In this document: piece by piece, positions 27,517-38,980 of the stretch
Layout: each line of letters starts with the position of its first letter
How positions within the stretch are numbered: position 1 is the first letter of the stretch
Assembly: GCA_019828595.1 (NCBI GenBank)
Contig: JAHQRK010000006.1
Span: forward strand, 1 to 64,000
Origin: Aphanomyces cochlioides
Taxonomy: Eukaryota > Oomycota > Saprolegniomycetes > Saprolegniales > Verrucalvaceae
Direction: 5' to 3'
DNA length: 64,000 nt
Translations under genes and position numbers: made by a program
Notes under the pieces: model-generated
The model's database searches: none
The model's input: only the letters and a program-made list of their open reading frames with translations
Told to the model about the DNA's origin: nothing

Positions 27517-27741
27517 TTCCCGCTTCAAATCTCTAACTTGCATGTAAATCAATCGACATATTCAAAGATTGTACGTGTTGTCTCCCTTGCATGCAGCTTG
27601 GTCAAGTGTATATGATTTGTAGAGGTTGAGATGACATGCGTTATGTCAAATCTTGAACCTCACTGTCAACTTCATTCGTTGCTTTGACCACAAGAACTAT
27701 CAGATAGCGTACAAGATGACTTTGAATCATTGCTGCATGCC
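27517..27741. other. No gene seen
   Basis: Short spacer between the recombinase remnant and a Harbinger transposase on the other strand. Confidence 0.4.
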
Positions 27742-28913
27742 TCAAGCAAAATTGCAACCCGACTGCTCCATAGACACACAAAAACAAGTATTGCGTACCC
27801 CGCCCATGCTGTCACGTGCGCGTTTGGCAGTGTCACCATCAACCAGATTTATCTCCTGGCTTTCAAGCAGATCACCGCCAATGTGCATCCACGATGGATA
27901 TGATTCTTCATCGTCAAAGATATCATCAATTGCTCCAAGTTCAAGGTTCCAGTTATGCAAGACCAAAGTGACCTCAATGATGCGTGCCTTATCGTTGGGA
28001 TGATGATGAAGCAACTCTGACTTGAAAACTCGGAATAATAAATAAATTCTTCCATCTACAAAACGCTCTCTCAACAATCATTCGAGTAGAGCTATGAATT
28101 GAGTTGTTCTGACTCTCGTTCGGGGGCATGCCATAATCGATCGGGCAGGTGTCATTATGTGAGAAAAGAATTTATACCCAGCAACACCAAGAAATCACCC
28201 CCTCGGGAACTCTTTTGTGGCAAAAGCGCCCCAATTCAGAGTTCTTGAACATTGCTTTGACATTTTGACTCCCTGGATGCAAGGAGTAAGAGACAAATCG
28301 TAGACGATGGTCCACAACGGCTTGCATGTTGAAAGCAGGGAACACTTTCCGACAGTACCATCCAGAAAATGATTCAAAACGTTTGATCGGGATCAAGCTA
28401 CCGTCGATTGTTCCGTATGCGTTGCGAAAACCAAATCTTTCAAAGCCACACCTGATATTTTCCCATTGATTTGGAGATGATGGCAATGCAATCGTACCGA
28501 GAACAAATCGCGATTGAATAACGACACAAACTTGGTTACAGTACTCCTACGCTCGTGTTTTTAAATTCCGAACAAATCTACAGTTGACTCGTAGCCATCG
28601 GCATGTGTTAGATAATGCAGTATAGCGGCAACTCGATCATCAATCCGAAACATAGTGTTGTGATGCAGTGGTGGGTGTATATCGTTGCAAGCATGCTCAA
28701 TTTTGGTATAGACACGGAGATACACGTCTTTCCTGCATCTTAAATGTCTTTCAAACCATGCCGCTCGAGGGGATCGTTCTTCACAATGTCCCAGATCTTG
28801 CTCTTAACAGTGAACACATTGTTGTTGGGAGCTCGATTCTTTCTTCCATCGATTGTAGTCAGGACTGTGGTCACAGCAGCAAGTGTCGCGGCACAGATGA
28901 CAAACTCCTCCAT
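27742..28913 (-). pseudogene. Harbinger (DDE_4) transposase, decayed
   Basis: The N-terminus reads MEEFVICAATLAAVTTVL from 28913, then an interrupted region. The frame near 28,486-28,172 has the catalytic core: NAYGTIDGSLIPIKRFESFSGWYCRK (first Asp in TIDGS), FPAFNMQAVVDHRLRFVSYSL and GSQNVKAMF (second site). A further frame ends with ARIIEVTLVLHNWNLELG, typical of the C-terminus. Several frameshifts and stops. The TIRs were not found. Confidence 0.7.
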
Positions 28914-29039
28914 AGCGATGCACAGTCCACCACTATTTCTTTTCTACCAGTTAAATCCAAGTTACCTCGTTCTGAAATAGAATGACCCTCTGGAGGTCAT
29001 TCTCAAAACTCTTTTTCAGATTGAGGTGGCTTTAATTTT

Positions 29040-29939
29040 GATTGGCCGAAGGTCATTCTGAAACTTACTTGGAACAGTGTCTTATGAGTTGCTTGTCATG
29101 CCATTTGGCCTTTGTAACGCAGTCCCATGCTTTGAACGGCTCATGGAACAGATCCTCATGGACTACAAATCGCGGACTTGTCTCGTATATCTCGACGACT
29201 GCATTGTTTTCAGCCAAGACTTCGGAACCCACCTGACTCAGGTCCTATCTAAATTCCGCGAAGCGAGATTCAAGCTCAAAATATCAAAGTGCAAGTGGGG
29301 CCGATCCTCGGTACCACTCCTTGGGCACATCGTCACTCCAGCTGGACTGCTGCCCAATCCAGAGACAATCAAATTCACAATCCGCCAAGACATAGCATGC
29401 CGCTATGTCACCCCCGGACCCGCAAATTAGCGACCCATTGGCACGGTCCCTATCGGGTCCATCGACGTCTAGATCCCAACACTTACCAGGTTGAAGTGCC
29501 TACCCATCCTGATAAACTCATCACGGTGAACGTAGATCGACTTAAACTCTTCCGAGGATACTACTCTTGCCCTTACAACGACGACGTGCCCCTGGACGAT
29601 GAAGAACAGGACGACCTCACATTCGACTGTTTGCCCAACTCTAGCTTCGTTGACCTAGTGTCCTTTCCCGACAACGAAGTCGCATACACCAACTCTGAGT
29701 CTCCTATCTATCGCATCGTAAACAAGCGGCGAGAACCTGGGACCCGCGAAACTGATTACCTAGTCGAGCATGTGGACGGGTCAAAATACTGGACCCCTTT
29801 GTCCAAACTCAATGAATATCGGACCTATGTGGACGACTTCGAAAGCCAACTACGCATGGACCGTGGCCTACCCCCTCTCCGTCGCTCTTCTCGCTTCAGA
29901 GACCTCGACGTGGAGCCGAATAACAACACACTCTTTTAG
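29040..29939 (+). pseudogene. Gypsy fragment: RT joined to integrase C-terminus/chromodomain by internal deletion
   Basis: The first part (about 29,060-29,385) encodes the end of the RT palm: YELLVMPFGLCNAVPCFERLM, TCLVYLDDCIVFS (catalytic YLDD) and the LLGHIVTPAGL thumb. At about 29,390 it jumps to the integrase end: LATHWHGPYRVH, then DRLKLFRGYY, an acidic stretch, and a chromodomain (SPIYRIVNKRREPGT, TDYLVEHVDG, WTPLSKL), stop at 29937. RNase H and the integrase core are missing. Its 3' part is a relative of the Gypsy at 16.0-17.3 kb. Confidence 0.8.
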
Positions 29940-30196
29940 AAGAAAAGACCCTCAAACACGGCCCAGGGTCTGCTATTCATGGTATCACACCTTTTCTGGT
30001 CATTACTGTACTCTGACATTATCTACAAGCCATTCACCTACAAGGTACCGACACCAATACAAGTAAAAAAATCATTATCAAGCTTATGCAACGAATTACA
30101 ACGTAATCGTACCACTGGGTACCCCCAAAACATCGGACCCTTCCACCTCCTCACCGGTCGAGCGCAAAATCGCGCGGTCCGAGCCGGACCCAACAA
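29940..30196. other. Probable Gypsy LTR remnant
   Basis: Sequence between the Gypsy stop and the Harbinger left TIR; no gene. LTR identity cannot be tested without a second copy. Confidence 0.25.
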
Positions 30197-30358
30197 TAGT
30201 GGGTGTCAGAGTGGCAACAAATTCACAGCAACAAGTTCTCCATTCAATCTAATAATAGCCAATGATATCGTCTCATAGTTCTGTTTCAGTGAAACCCCTA
30301 CCGGTCGAATCGACAGTTGTGGCGACAAGTTGTGGCGACAAGTTGTGGCGCTGCGTCG

Positions 30359-31577
30359 ATGGTGAAGATCAGTGAACGTCAAATCATCCTTCGCCATGCA
30401 ACCAAGGCGCTGGAAAAACGAAGACTAATGAGACTCAGTCGTGACTTCCACGACGTCGATGACAGCGAGGAGGATGACGTTGAAGACCAGCTTGTCACGT
30501 TCGTCTTGTCAATTGAGAGTCGTCGTTATTTCCAACCTCGTTCAAACGATTCATTCAAAAGCCCAAGATTCCATCATTTTCTGTTCGAAATCAAATCGAC
30601 TCAATTGTGGATCTCATCAGCACGATCCAGTATTTACTTGTGCTACTGGAAAGCAAGTAAAAGCCAGTGTCCCAAATCACTTGCTGGTGTTTTTATACTT
30701 CTTAGGAAGCAATGGGAATGCTGTCTCGAACGAGCACATCGCCTCGTTTTTTTGTATCGGTGCCGGTACTGTCAGTTTATTCATATCACGGGTTACAAAG
30801 GCTGTTTTGCAGATGCGCAAAGCTTACGTTCAATGGCCTAACTCAGCTGAAGCTTGTGATATAGCCCATCAAATTCAAGACATATGTGGTTTCGGGAATT
30901 GCATCAGGTTTATCGATGGTACGCTTTTTCCGTTTGAATTTAAACCGATACTGCATGGTGAGGATTACTACTCTCGCAAAGGATGTTATGCTGTAGCAGC
31001 TCAGATAGTCTGTGATCACCGTGAAGTTATTCGAGATATCTACACTGGCTGGCCTGGCTCCACGCATGACAACAGAGTTTGGCGTAATTCCAAAATACTG
31101 AACTACAAGCAGCAATACTTTGGTCCAAACCAGTATTTGTTGGGTGATTCAGCTTACAAAGTCTCCTCTTGCTTGATTCCAGCTTTTAAATCCCATCCTC
31201 ATCGATCAATGGATCATCACAAGGCATGGTTCGATTTGCATCTCGGTAAGGGGCGTGTTAAAGTTGAGCATTGCATAGGGATTAAACGTATGCGAAAGCT
31301 TCTTGATGGAAAGGCAGCTATGGCTAGAATTATTCAAACAATTATGGCTGCATCAATCCTCCACAACATCCTTGCGACTGAACATGACGAAATTCCAGAT
31401 GAGTGGATTGAATTACAAAACAATTGCAACTGTAATGCTGACCTGAGAGGATGCCGCGTTTGCTTTCCCTTGGATAATTCTGACGTTGGACACGAAGACA
31501 ACGACGAAAGTATTGGAATAGACAGACGCAATGCCGTGCTAGACGAGCTCTTGATTCACACAAGATATCCGTTTTAA
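30359..31577 (+). pseudogene. Harbinger transposase (DDE_4), frameshifted near N-terminus
   Basis: ATG at 30359 (MVKISERQIILRHATKALEKRR). The frame changes near 30,600; from there 300+ codons are open. Motifs: HLLVFLYFLGSNGNAVS, RFIDGTLFPFE (first Asp), YYSRKGCYAVAAQIVCDH, GWPGSTHDNRVWRNS (second Asp), LLGDSAYK, VKVEHCIGIKRMR (Glu), IMAASILHNILA. The catalytic triad is complete, so only the N-terminal disruption marks it as dead. It recognises element ends together with the SANT-like protein encoded on the opposite strand. Confidence 0.78.
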
Positions 31578-31589
31578 CCCACAATAAAA

Positions 31590-32450
31590 CATATATTGGG
31601 CATGCCTTATCGATATCACTATCCGACCATCCCTTTTCTTTGAGCTCCCTGCGCATTTCAATCTTCTTTACACGCGCCGCCACCTCGGCCATTTCACGAT
31701 TATGTTCAAACTTCCACTTTGCTTCTTCAGCTTGAATGGTGAGAAGCCGTATATTGGCTTTAGTCTCTTCAGCCAGACGAGCCTCGCGTTGAATATCCAC
31801 TTCAAGCTTTTGACGCTCGACGTCACGTGTGAACTGATATTGTTCACGCTTCAATTCGTACGCCCGAGAGTTGATTTCAACCCAATCATCCAGTTTTGCA
31901 GTACTGGCACTTCTTTTCTTGTCGGAACTAGGGGCTTTTCTTTCGGGCTGCGTGATGGGATCGTCACTGTCAGCATTGTCATCGAGGCTATCACTCGTCA
32001 TGAGGGGGCAGTGGATGCTCGGTCTCGCATAACTTCGTCTAAGATGTAGTAATATGGACATATTCGTTTCACCTCTTTTTCTACACTGACTTCGTCCTCT
32101 ACGCCCTGGCGTGTATTGGCAAGCCAATCGCAGGCTGTTCGATACGATCTCTCGATGTCGCCGATCTTTTGTACGACATTTTTGATGGTGCGATGATGAA
32201 TACCATGACTGGAGAGAATGCCCACTACATCCGACGCCAATGCAGCCTTTGTAGAGTCGCAGCTCTTGTCCCCACCCTTCCACCGCTTGTAGTTGGTTTC
32301 GTTGGACATCCAACTAATCACGACGTCCATGCTGGTTTTGCCGTCCCCAACGGCATCTTTTGTCCACAGTACACGCTTTGAGACAGTCTTCTCTTCGTGG
32401 CCTTCGACGTCACCTCTCGTCTTGTTTGTTGTTGCCTTGCGTGGTGGCAT
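31590..32450 (-). pseudogene. Harbinger SANT/Myb-like partner protein, frameshifted
   Basis: ATG at 32450. The first half holds the SANT-like domain seen in Harbinger second ORFs: LWTKDAVGDGKTSMDVVISWM, YKRWKGGDKSCDSTKAALASDV, GIHHRTIKNVVQKIGDIERSY, then CPYYYILDEVMRDR. After a frameshift near 32,010 comes a long charged coiled coil (REQYQFTRDVERQKLEVDIQ, EEAKWKFEHNREMAEVAARV) ending in LKEKGWSDSDIDKACPI. In this superfamily the partner binds DNA and helps import the transposase. Confidence 0.7.
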
Positions 32451-32711
32451 TGAGTCGTATTGGCCTTGTTTGTGGGCGTGCTCCACCTCCTGTTTTTCGC
32501 GACTCCAAGCGACCAATCAAATGTCAAACCTCTTAAATGTAATTAGCTCATAGTTGTTTCCTCAGCCTGTGAAATCTGTTACTTGCCGTCTTGTCAAGAA
32601 TTACCCACAAGTAAGAAGATAGTCGGCAAGTTGAAATTGTAGTATTTTGTCCAATAAATTCGTGTGTCTCAACTTGTTGTTTCGAACTTGTGGCAACTCT
32701 GACACCCACTA

Positions 32712-33290
32712 ATGTAGAGTCCCTGCAAAGCTGGCAACTGCTCATCTTGACAAGCCAACCAACGCACCAAGGCTCGTCGGCATACTGAACGTATGACAAT
32801 GGCGTCGTTCGCTGAGCTGCCAGACCCGAGTTCAATCGATGAGCCAGTTCGTCGACGAAATTTACCTTTTTAGTGGCGTAGCATGCACACCAGATGAAAA
32901 GATTGCAAGCCCACGAGAGTCGCTTCGTGGTGGGCACCGATTCATCAAACGTAAATGCTACCATGGTTGGTGCAGTCATCAATCCAGAATAATTATCGAA
33001 AAGTCTGGAAATCGGCTTTGCCCGTACTCATGCATATACTCGATTGCACGGGCGGCCCCATTAGGTACTTCATCTGCAAGGTTCCGCAAGGAACAGGGGC
33101 TCTGAGCAAACTCCGGCCAGAAGGGATGCACGTTGAAGAATAGAAAACTTCGAGGCCTGAGGGAAAATGAATTCTAATCTAATACACATATGCATGCTCG
33201 AGGACGAACAATCGAGGACGAAGTGTCTTCGACGAGGAAAAAGAGACCTCACGAGGACGACGGTCTATAGAAGGTTAAACTAAGGGGTGC
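32712..33290. other. No gene seen; short direct repeats at 33.20 kb
   Basis: CGAGGACGA occurs three or four times between 33,199 and 33,262. Weak frames on both strands are not convincing. Confidence 0.35.
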
Positions 33291-34640
33291 ATGTCAATCA
33301 GTCACTACACGCTCATCACCGTCACATACCCCGCCACTTAAGGTCCACTGGCCGCGATGATGAGCGTGACAATGGGAACACGAGCGATGACGGACTAGGT
33401 AGCAGTGGCAGCCTCCATTGATGACGAATGGGGCAACTAAGGAAGCATTAAATCGACAATGGTGGAGGCTAGCCAAGGGAGCTTGAGATCCGTGATGGTT
33501 GAGGCTAGCCATGAGAGCGTGAGATCGATAGGTGTGGCGAGCCATGGTAGATTCAGATCGATCTGACCGAAAATACATCAACCAATCAACCATGCAACCT
33601 GGAGAAATTTCTCGATTCTGCCCACCGATCGCTAGCAAGACTATCCCGAGACGTACAAGGACATGAATGAACGCCTCACCGTGTAACTGGAGCAATACGA
33701 CTGGCAACAGAGGCTGTGAAAGAAGCCAAGACTCGGCTTGAACGAGCGGTTCTGACATAAGAGTCGTCAGTACGTGAGTCCGGACGGCTGCTGACTTAAG
33801 CCGCGACGATCAAGGCCACTGATCTCGACGCTTTCGAAGCGTGGGTAGTCTCAAATCAGGCGCAAAAAGGACTGGTTGCTAAAGTCGTTTTAGACGACAT
33901 AGGTCGTTATAGGTCCACCATCGAGAATGAACGCCTCTTACAGTCACTGCGAGGCAAGGCAGCAGCGGACGGCAGGGGAGGCCAAGGTACAGGAATGTCT
34001 AATTGAGTTCTTGAGATGGTTTGGTAGTGCGAGATGAAGACAAGCGAATTGCCAAGCGACCAAAAACCGCTGTGGCAACTTCAGAGCTAGTAACTTTGGC
34101 AAAGGAAGCGCTAGTCCCATTGGGTCATCAAGATACTCAATATCTGGGGGGTCCAGTGATAGTTCCGAACAAAGTGAAGGCTTTGAATCTGAGTCCGAGA
34201 AGTGAGAGGAGTTGAAGCAAATACCAGTACTACCTGGCCGAATCGATGCCAGTGGAGTCTATCGTCTGGAACATATCGCTTTGCCGGTTCAAGTCAAGGA
34301 GTTCTATCTTGATCTCGAAGGTCAAGATCCGTGGACTGGTTTGGTTCAGCGGTTTCGTTCTTTCCTGCCCTGCTTGACCGAGTCACAACGCCGGTGGAAT
34401 AAGGCATGGTACGCATTCTGGTGTCGGTATGGGGAAGTCGTGTGGCGACGCTATTTTTACGTCGGCGTTGGTCGATATCGCGCGGACCCAAATTCGGTAG
34501 ACACGCTGTATGAAAACCCCGATTGAAAATAACACATAGGTAGATGGGTCAACTCAGGCCCCTCGAAAGTTACTCGAGAAAGCCAAGTGGGCAATGGTCG
34601 ATTTCATCGTCGAGTTGAAGAAGATGGATTAAGTGCTAAC
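33291..34640 (+). pseudogene. Possible LTR-retrotransposon gag remnant
   Basis: Many stops in every frame, yet coding-like blocks appear in order: a three-fold ~45-bp direct repeat at 33,456-33,590 giving repeated MVEAS..S.RS peptides, a Ser/Gly-rich stretch (SGGSSDSSEQSEGFESESE) around 34,145-34,200, and WNKAWYAFWCRYGEVVWRR near 34,400. This pattern fits a decayed gag, but no zinc knuckle, protease or RT is visible, so the identity is weak. Confidence 0.25.
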
Positions 34641-35185
34641 AAGGTCTTCATCCTACCTTCTCTTGTGCTTCGGTCGGTGTCCTGCGAGAATACGATTGCC
34701 TGGTGATCAATTGCGGTTGATCATCTTTATTATTTGTGACTCTCTCATCCCCCACGACACAAAATAGTGCTACTATTTACTAGTATTGTACATTATTAAA
34801 AGGCAACATGTAAATAGTGTTATAGTGAAGAAGCTGAACAGCACGAACCTAAAAGGATCTCCCCTTTCACGAAGGGGTTCACCGGTGGGGCGAGGGTATG
34901 GCTTGTTCAAGAAAGTCTGGACGAAGATTGTATGGCATGATACGTTAAGTGCGCGAAGTGCACTTATATTGTAATAATAGTAGTAGTAGTAGTATGATGA
35001 TCTATAGTATTAATTGTATTTTGTATAGTCAAAGTCGACCTTTCTCAGTAGAGCACTCTCTATATAAGCATCCATTGCTTGCATATACATATGGGAGTCA
35101 TATTTTCTACAAGATATGTCTACTGTGTCTATTCCTCTACAGCATGTGTAGTGAAAGAGAGACAGTCATTTGACGATTCAAAACG
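34641..35185. other. No gene seen
   Basis: Contains a short AGT trinucleotide run (34,978-34,996) and AT-rich sequence. Confidence 0.35.
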
Positions 35186-35605
35186 ATGCGAAAATACACG
35201 AAAACCACTCCAAACAGCAAGCTCGAAGCCTGCATGCTACTCAAGATGGGTTTGTCTACTAGAAAGGCGATTAGTACTTCTTTGGACGTCAATCCATCTA
35301 CAGTATCCCGCTGGATGTCAACTAGCTGTGCTTGGTCTCACCAGTACGGTACTGTGTACGAGATGACACAAAGTAATCACCGCCGGAAGAAACCAACCAA
35401 GGAAGGCGAAAACTTTAAAGAATGGTTGAGAAGACAAGGTGAAAATGTCTGCCGTGAATGTGCCTTGGACTATGCTAAGTGTCTGTGGCCCTGCAGAGCA
35501 AAGTGTCAACGACGTGTGCAGCTCACAGCGATTCGTCGATTTCTTGTTCGATGGAATTTTCAGTCTACCAAGCTTCTAGTAGAGTCTTGTAAATCTCACC
35601 ATTGA
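35186..35605 (+). CDS. Helix-turn-helix protein, probably a transposase N-terminus
   Basis: 139 residues from an ATG at 35186. LEACMLLKMGLSTRKAISTSLDVNPSTVSRW is a classic tri-helical HTH as used by Tc1/mariner and related transposases to bind their TIRs. It is followed by a basic segment (NHRRKKPTKEGENFKEWLRRQGE), a Cys-containing stretch (CRECALDYAKCLWPCRAKC) and a second helical region (QLTAIRRFLVRWNF). No DDE domain follows. Either the first exon of a broken transposase or a domesticated fragment. Confidence 0.4.
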   Translation: MRKYTKTTPNSKLEACMLLKMGLSTRKAISTSLDVNPSTVSRWMSTSCAWSHQYGTVYEMTQSNHRRKKPTKEGENFKEWLRRQGENVCRECALDYAKCLWPCRAKCQRRVQLTAIRRFLVRWNFQSTKLLVESCKSHH

Positions 35606-37778
35606 ATATAGATCATTTTATCAAGACGAAACCACTGTCATATTTATTTTTATTGGCATTTTTGGAGGCAAGCACTACAACTGTCATTTCGCTCTACATG
35701 TTCATACTCTTATAAAATACTATTATCTAAAATATAGGTTTAAAAATTTTCAATATACTAAACCAAGTCTTGAAATAGTATAGGTACTGTACTTCTAGTG
35801 AATAGCATTCAAACCTTATATACACATTTCGAAAACTTCTTAGATGTGACACAGTTGGCAGTGTTGTTGGATTCCTGTCAAAATCAATCGAGTAATCATA
35901 AGCATTCCAGTTTTGCCTGCCACACTGCACGTATGGTCAGAGGTTGTTACAGGTTTTGAATGCAATTTGTCAGCTGCACTCTTATGCCGCGAATCATTGT
36001 ACGCCTGTACGAGATTGATGCAAGCAAAGCTAGTTCAGTCAATACGCACTCGAGGCGACTTGCAAACTTATATCCTTGCATACGGCACGGTAGGTAAGTC
36101 CGTACTAAATATGCCTAGCAGATGTCTCTCTTTTTGCACATGCATCGTCACGAGAAGTCCGATTGTGCTCATATGTTAATCAATCAGCAAGTGTACATCT
36201 TAACCAAGTCAATGACCTGCCGCGCCGACTGAATTTTGGTAGTGCAAGTATATTGCTTTTGTCAAGCACCTACTTCGTCAGAAGATCACCCACAATAGAC
36301 TCCCGTAGACGCCATATTACAAACTGCACATCCTCTTGGCTCTTGGTTGTATGCATTGTTATAAACAGTAGCATGGGCTTTTCGATTCCATCGTTCAGAG
36401 AGATGCGGCATTATGTAGTTGACTCTATCGTTCGTCCCACACAATGCAGCATAGATTTTGATATTGTTGATTTGATACGAATTTCCTGACCCCGTTCAAT
36501 CGAATCACGCCGGCGGATCGATTCACCAATCGACGCCATTGGCTAATAAATATTTTGGGCGATTGTGATTGGCTGAATAAAATTTTAAAGAAAGTACAGT
36601 TTCCATGAGAGAAAGTACTGTTCTAATTTTCATTCATCCAATGTATTGGCGCGATTGGAGATTGATACAAAACGAATCCAAATTGGGAAATTTCTAGCGA
36701 ATCAACAATATGAGAACCAGATTTCTTTTTTGTGAAATAGTCTGCTGAGTCTGTCTATGTGTGGCGTTACCGCAATGTGTTTGGCCTCGTGGAATGATAT
36801 CATGGTCCAACTAAGTTTGTATCATGTTTCTGTGTATTCGTTCCATTCGATGTGGAGTATTCTTGTATCTGTCGCATTCTTCGTCTAAGTATCAAAGTTG
36901 TTGAATTCAGTGGTTTTGATTTGATCACGTTTGATGCTCGCTACTGCTAGAGTCTTCAATCTGAAGTGGAAGTAGTAAGCACAGCTGGTTATGCACAGTA
37001 TGCAATAGATGATTGTTTGCGGACCATCAGCCATGTGTTGTGCTCCGAATGAGTGTGAACGGTTGTTTTTTCTGATGGAACGCATATCTCGTCTATGGAT
37101 CCCATTTTCTGTCTTTCATGTCCAAGAATGCAGTGCTTCTTCTTGTAGGCCTTTGGAATTGGCTTACCATCATTGAACTGTCCTTGAATTTACATCATGA
37201 AGATTTTAGATTATCGAAAATATTTAAAGATAATAAAAGAAAATTTAAGAATGAAAAAGAGTGTTAAGGAACATTAAAGACAACAAGAAAATATTTAAGA
37301 TGATTTAAGAACTTAGAAGAAGACTAGACTTCCAACTCGGATTCTTTTAATCCAATTCTTTAGATAAAGGCATAGCGTGCAAGACTTGGTGGACATCATC
37401 CTTAGTACAAAACAAGGCTATCCATGTGAAATTCACCACGGAAGCGTCTCGCACCGACGCGCCACCAGCCATTTCCTGTGATTTTCGTCCAAAAAGATCC
37501 AACCGCCCACTTTTTCACTGTAAGTGTTTGATTAAAATATCAAGCGCTTCTGCTAGCGCCCCATGACACACAAAAATCGAGCTGGCTCGACCCAGACGTT
37601 TTCCACCGCGCGGGCGTCGTGGTGATCCTACGTCTCTAGACCTGCTCGAGCAGTCTCGCTCGTTTCGAGAGCGATTTGGTGCGTGGTGTCCCGCTGCTGT
37701 TGGACTTGGTTGACGTTCTTGTCGAGTGATTTGGTGGCCTTTTTATTCAATTCTTGGCTTTTTTGTATCCTGCAAGTG
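35606..37778. other. No gene seen; purine-rich AT tract at 37.2-37.33 kb
   Basis: Only short frames. 37,200-37,330 is strongly strand-asymmetric (A/G-rich, with repeats of TTTAAGA), possibly a decayed non-autonomous element. Confidence 0.35.
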
Positions 37779-38417
37779 CTATTTTTTGAAAATTTCTTGC
37801 AACGCGGCCGCATGCAGTGTCCATGTAGTTCTAAATCTGCTTGAAATCATTGAATGCTTTAACACACAACATGCGAGCGGATGGAAAGCACAGAGCTGAG
37901 ACCAAGCAGTTGGCGCGGGTTGAGAGACACGACACGGCCCAACCCTCCTGCGCCACAATTGATTGCTGGTTGGTCTAAAAGACCAGCGTCCAACACAACA
38001 GTCACGCGACTTTGCTGACGAAGACAAATCGGGCCGATGCAGCCACGAATGTAGCCGAAAACGTGCAGCAAATCCTACGGGAAAATTATGAACTCTCTCA
38101 ACTTCTCCACCAGTTCGATTGGAGACCAAGTGACATCCATCAAAGCTCTTTACTTCCGATTTGAACAGTCGGACATCGTTCACGTCAACTGGCCGCCCAT
38201 GCTCGTATTTTCGTTGATGGAAGGCGTCAAGAGAGTCACTTTTGACGTTGTCTCGCTTGAAACGAGTCGCTGTCTGCATGAGCGGGTCTGAATTCCAAGT
38301 CTTGCTATTCATGATGGAGCCACGCGAGACCTCGACATAGCTTGATCCAACTGGATGTAACTCGGCTATAAAAAGCGGCATGGCGGTCTCCTTCGAAGCA
38401 AAGTACTCTTTGCACAA
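37779..38417 (-). CDS. Hypothetical ORF, 212 aa, low confidence
   Basis: Open frame from about 38417 on the minus strand with no recognisable domain. The opposite strand also has a coding-like block (RADAATNVAENVQQILRENYELSQLLHQFDW), so it is not clear which strand, if either, was coding. Treat as a remnant. Confidence 0.15.
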   Translation of the reverse strand: MCKEYFASKETAMPLFIAELHPVGSSYVEVSRGSIMNSKTWNSDPLMQTATRFKRDNVKSDSLDAFHQRKYEHGRPVDVNDVRLFKSEVKSFDGCHLVSNRTGGEVERVHNFPVGFAARFRLHSWLHRPDLSSSAKSRDCCVGRWSFRPTSNQLWRRRVGPCRVSQPAPTAWSQLCAFHPLACCVLKHSMISSRFRTTWTLHAAALQEIFKK

Positions 38418-38744
38418 TGCAAAAAATCGACTTCGGCTTCGATCGGTGGCTCGTTCAAACCGTCGTCACGAGGCACCCATACTTGACATCTTGGATCCGT
38501 GAACAGTAAGACTCCTCAAGCCAGTCGCTGACTTGTTGCCTTGCCGTCCATCTTGGGGAACAAGAAGCGTGGATCCGAACGTTCTCGAGTCCGAGTCGCC
38601 ACAGATAAAAGTCCACGTTGCGGCCAAAGAGAGGCAGCACATTGTCCAGGTCTTCAAAGGCAATCAGTGCAAAGACGAATGGCTCCTAAGTTCGTCTGCC
38701 TTTAGAATCTCCGACTCTGCGATGACATGTGGGAATTATCTTAG

Positions 38745-38973
38745 GAGCAATTCCTTCATAACAGGAAGGACAGACTCCTGTTTTATCATGGATGATGCTT
38801 TCCTGTTATGAAGGAATCGCCAGTCAGGGCTGGAATTTGTGCGAATGCTGGAAGCCATTTTAGCGGCAAAGGAAATTCCTATCAATCATCTCCTGATTGC
38901 GCCATTCCTTCCTAACACGAATGCATCCATGATCAAACAGGAGTGTGTCATTTCTGCGAGGAAGGAATTGCTC
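38745..38973. repeat. Nested foldback element
   Basis: Inner stem: ATTCCTTCATAACAGGAA (38750-38767) pairs perfectly with 38800-38817 (18 bp). Outer imperfect stem of ~50 bp: 38745-38796 against 38923-38973 (shared GAGCAATTCCTT, ACTCCTGTTT and GATCATGGATG segments). The left sequence therefore has two possible partners. Confidence 0.65.
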
Positions 38974-38980
38974 TTTAGGC

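Larger units (their letters stand above)
30197..32711. mobile_element. Harbinger DNA transposon with TIRs, near complete (2.5 kb)
   Basis: Left TIR TAGTGGGTGTCAGAGTGGC (30197) matches the inverted right end (CAACTCTGACACCCACTA, ending 32711). Inside lie two convergent genes, the DDE transposase (plus) and the SANT-like partner (minus), the usual Harbinger layout. Subterminal repeats of TTGTGGCGACAAG occur at 30,318-30,350. A 3-bp TWA target duplication is not clear (ATA left, TAA right of the minimal TIR). Both genes carry a frameshift. Confidence 0.72.

Noticed and set aside
31342..31531. Extension of the SANT-like ORF frame into the transposase gene
   Set aside because: The overlapping part is antisense to the conserved transposase C-terminus; the partner gene plausibly ends near 31,590.
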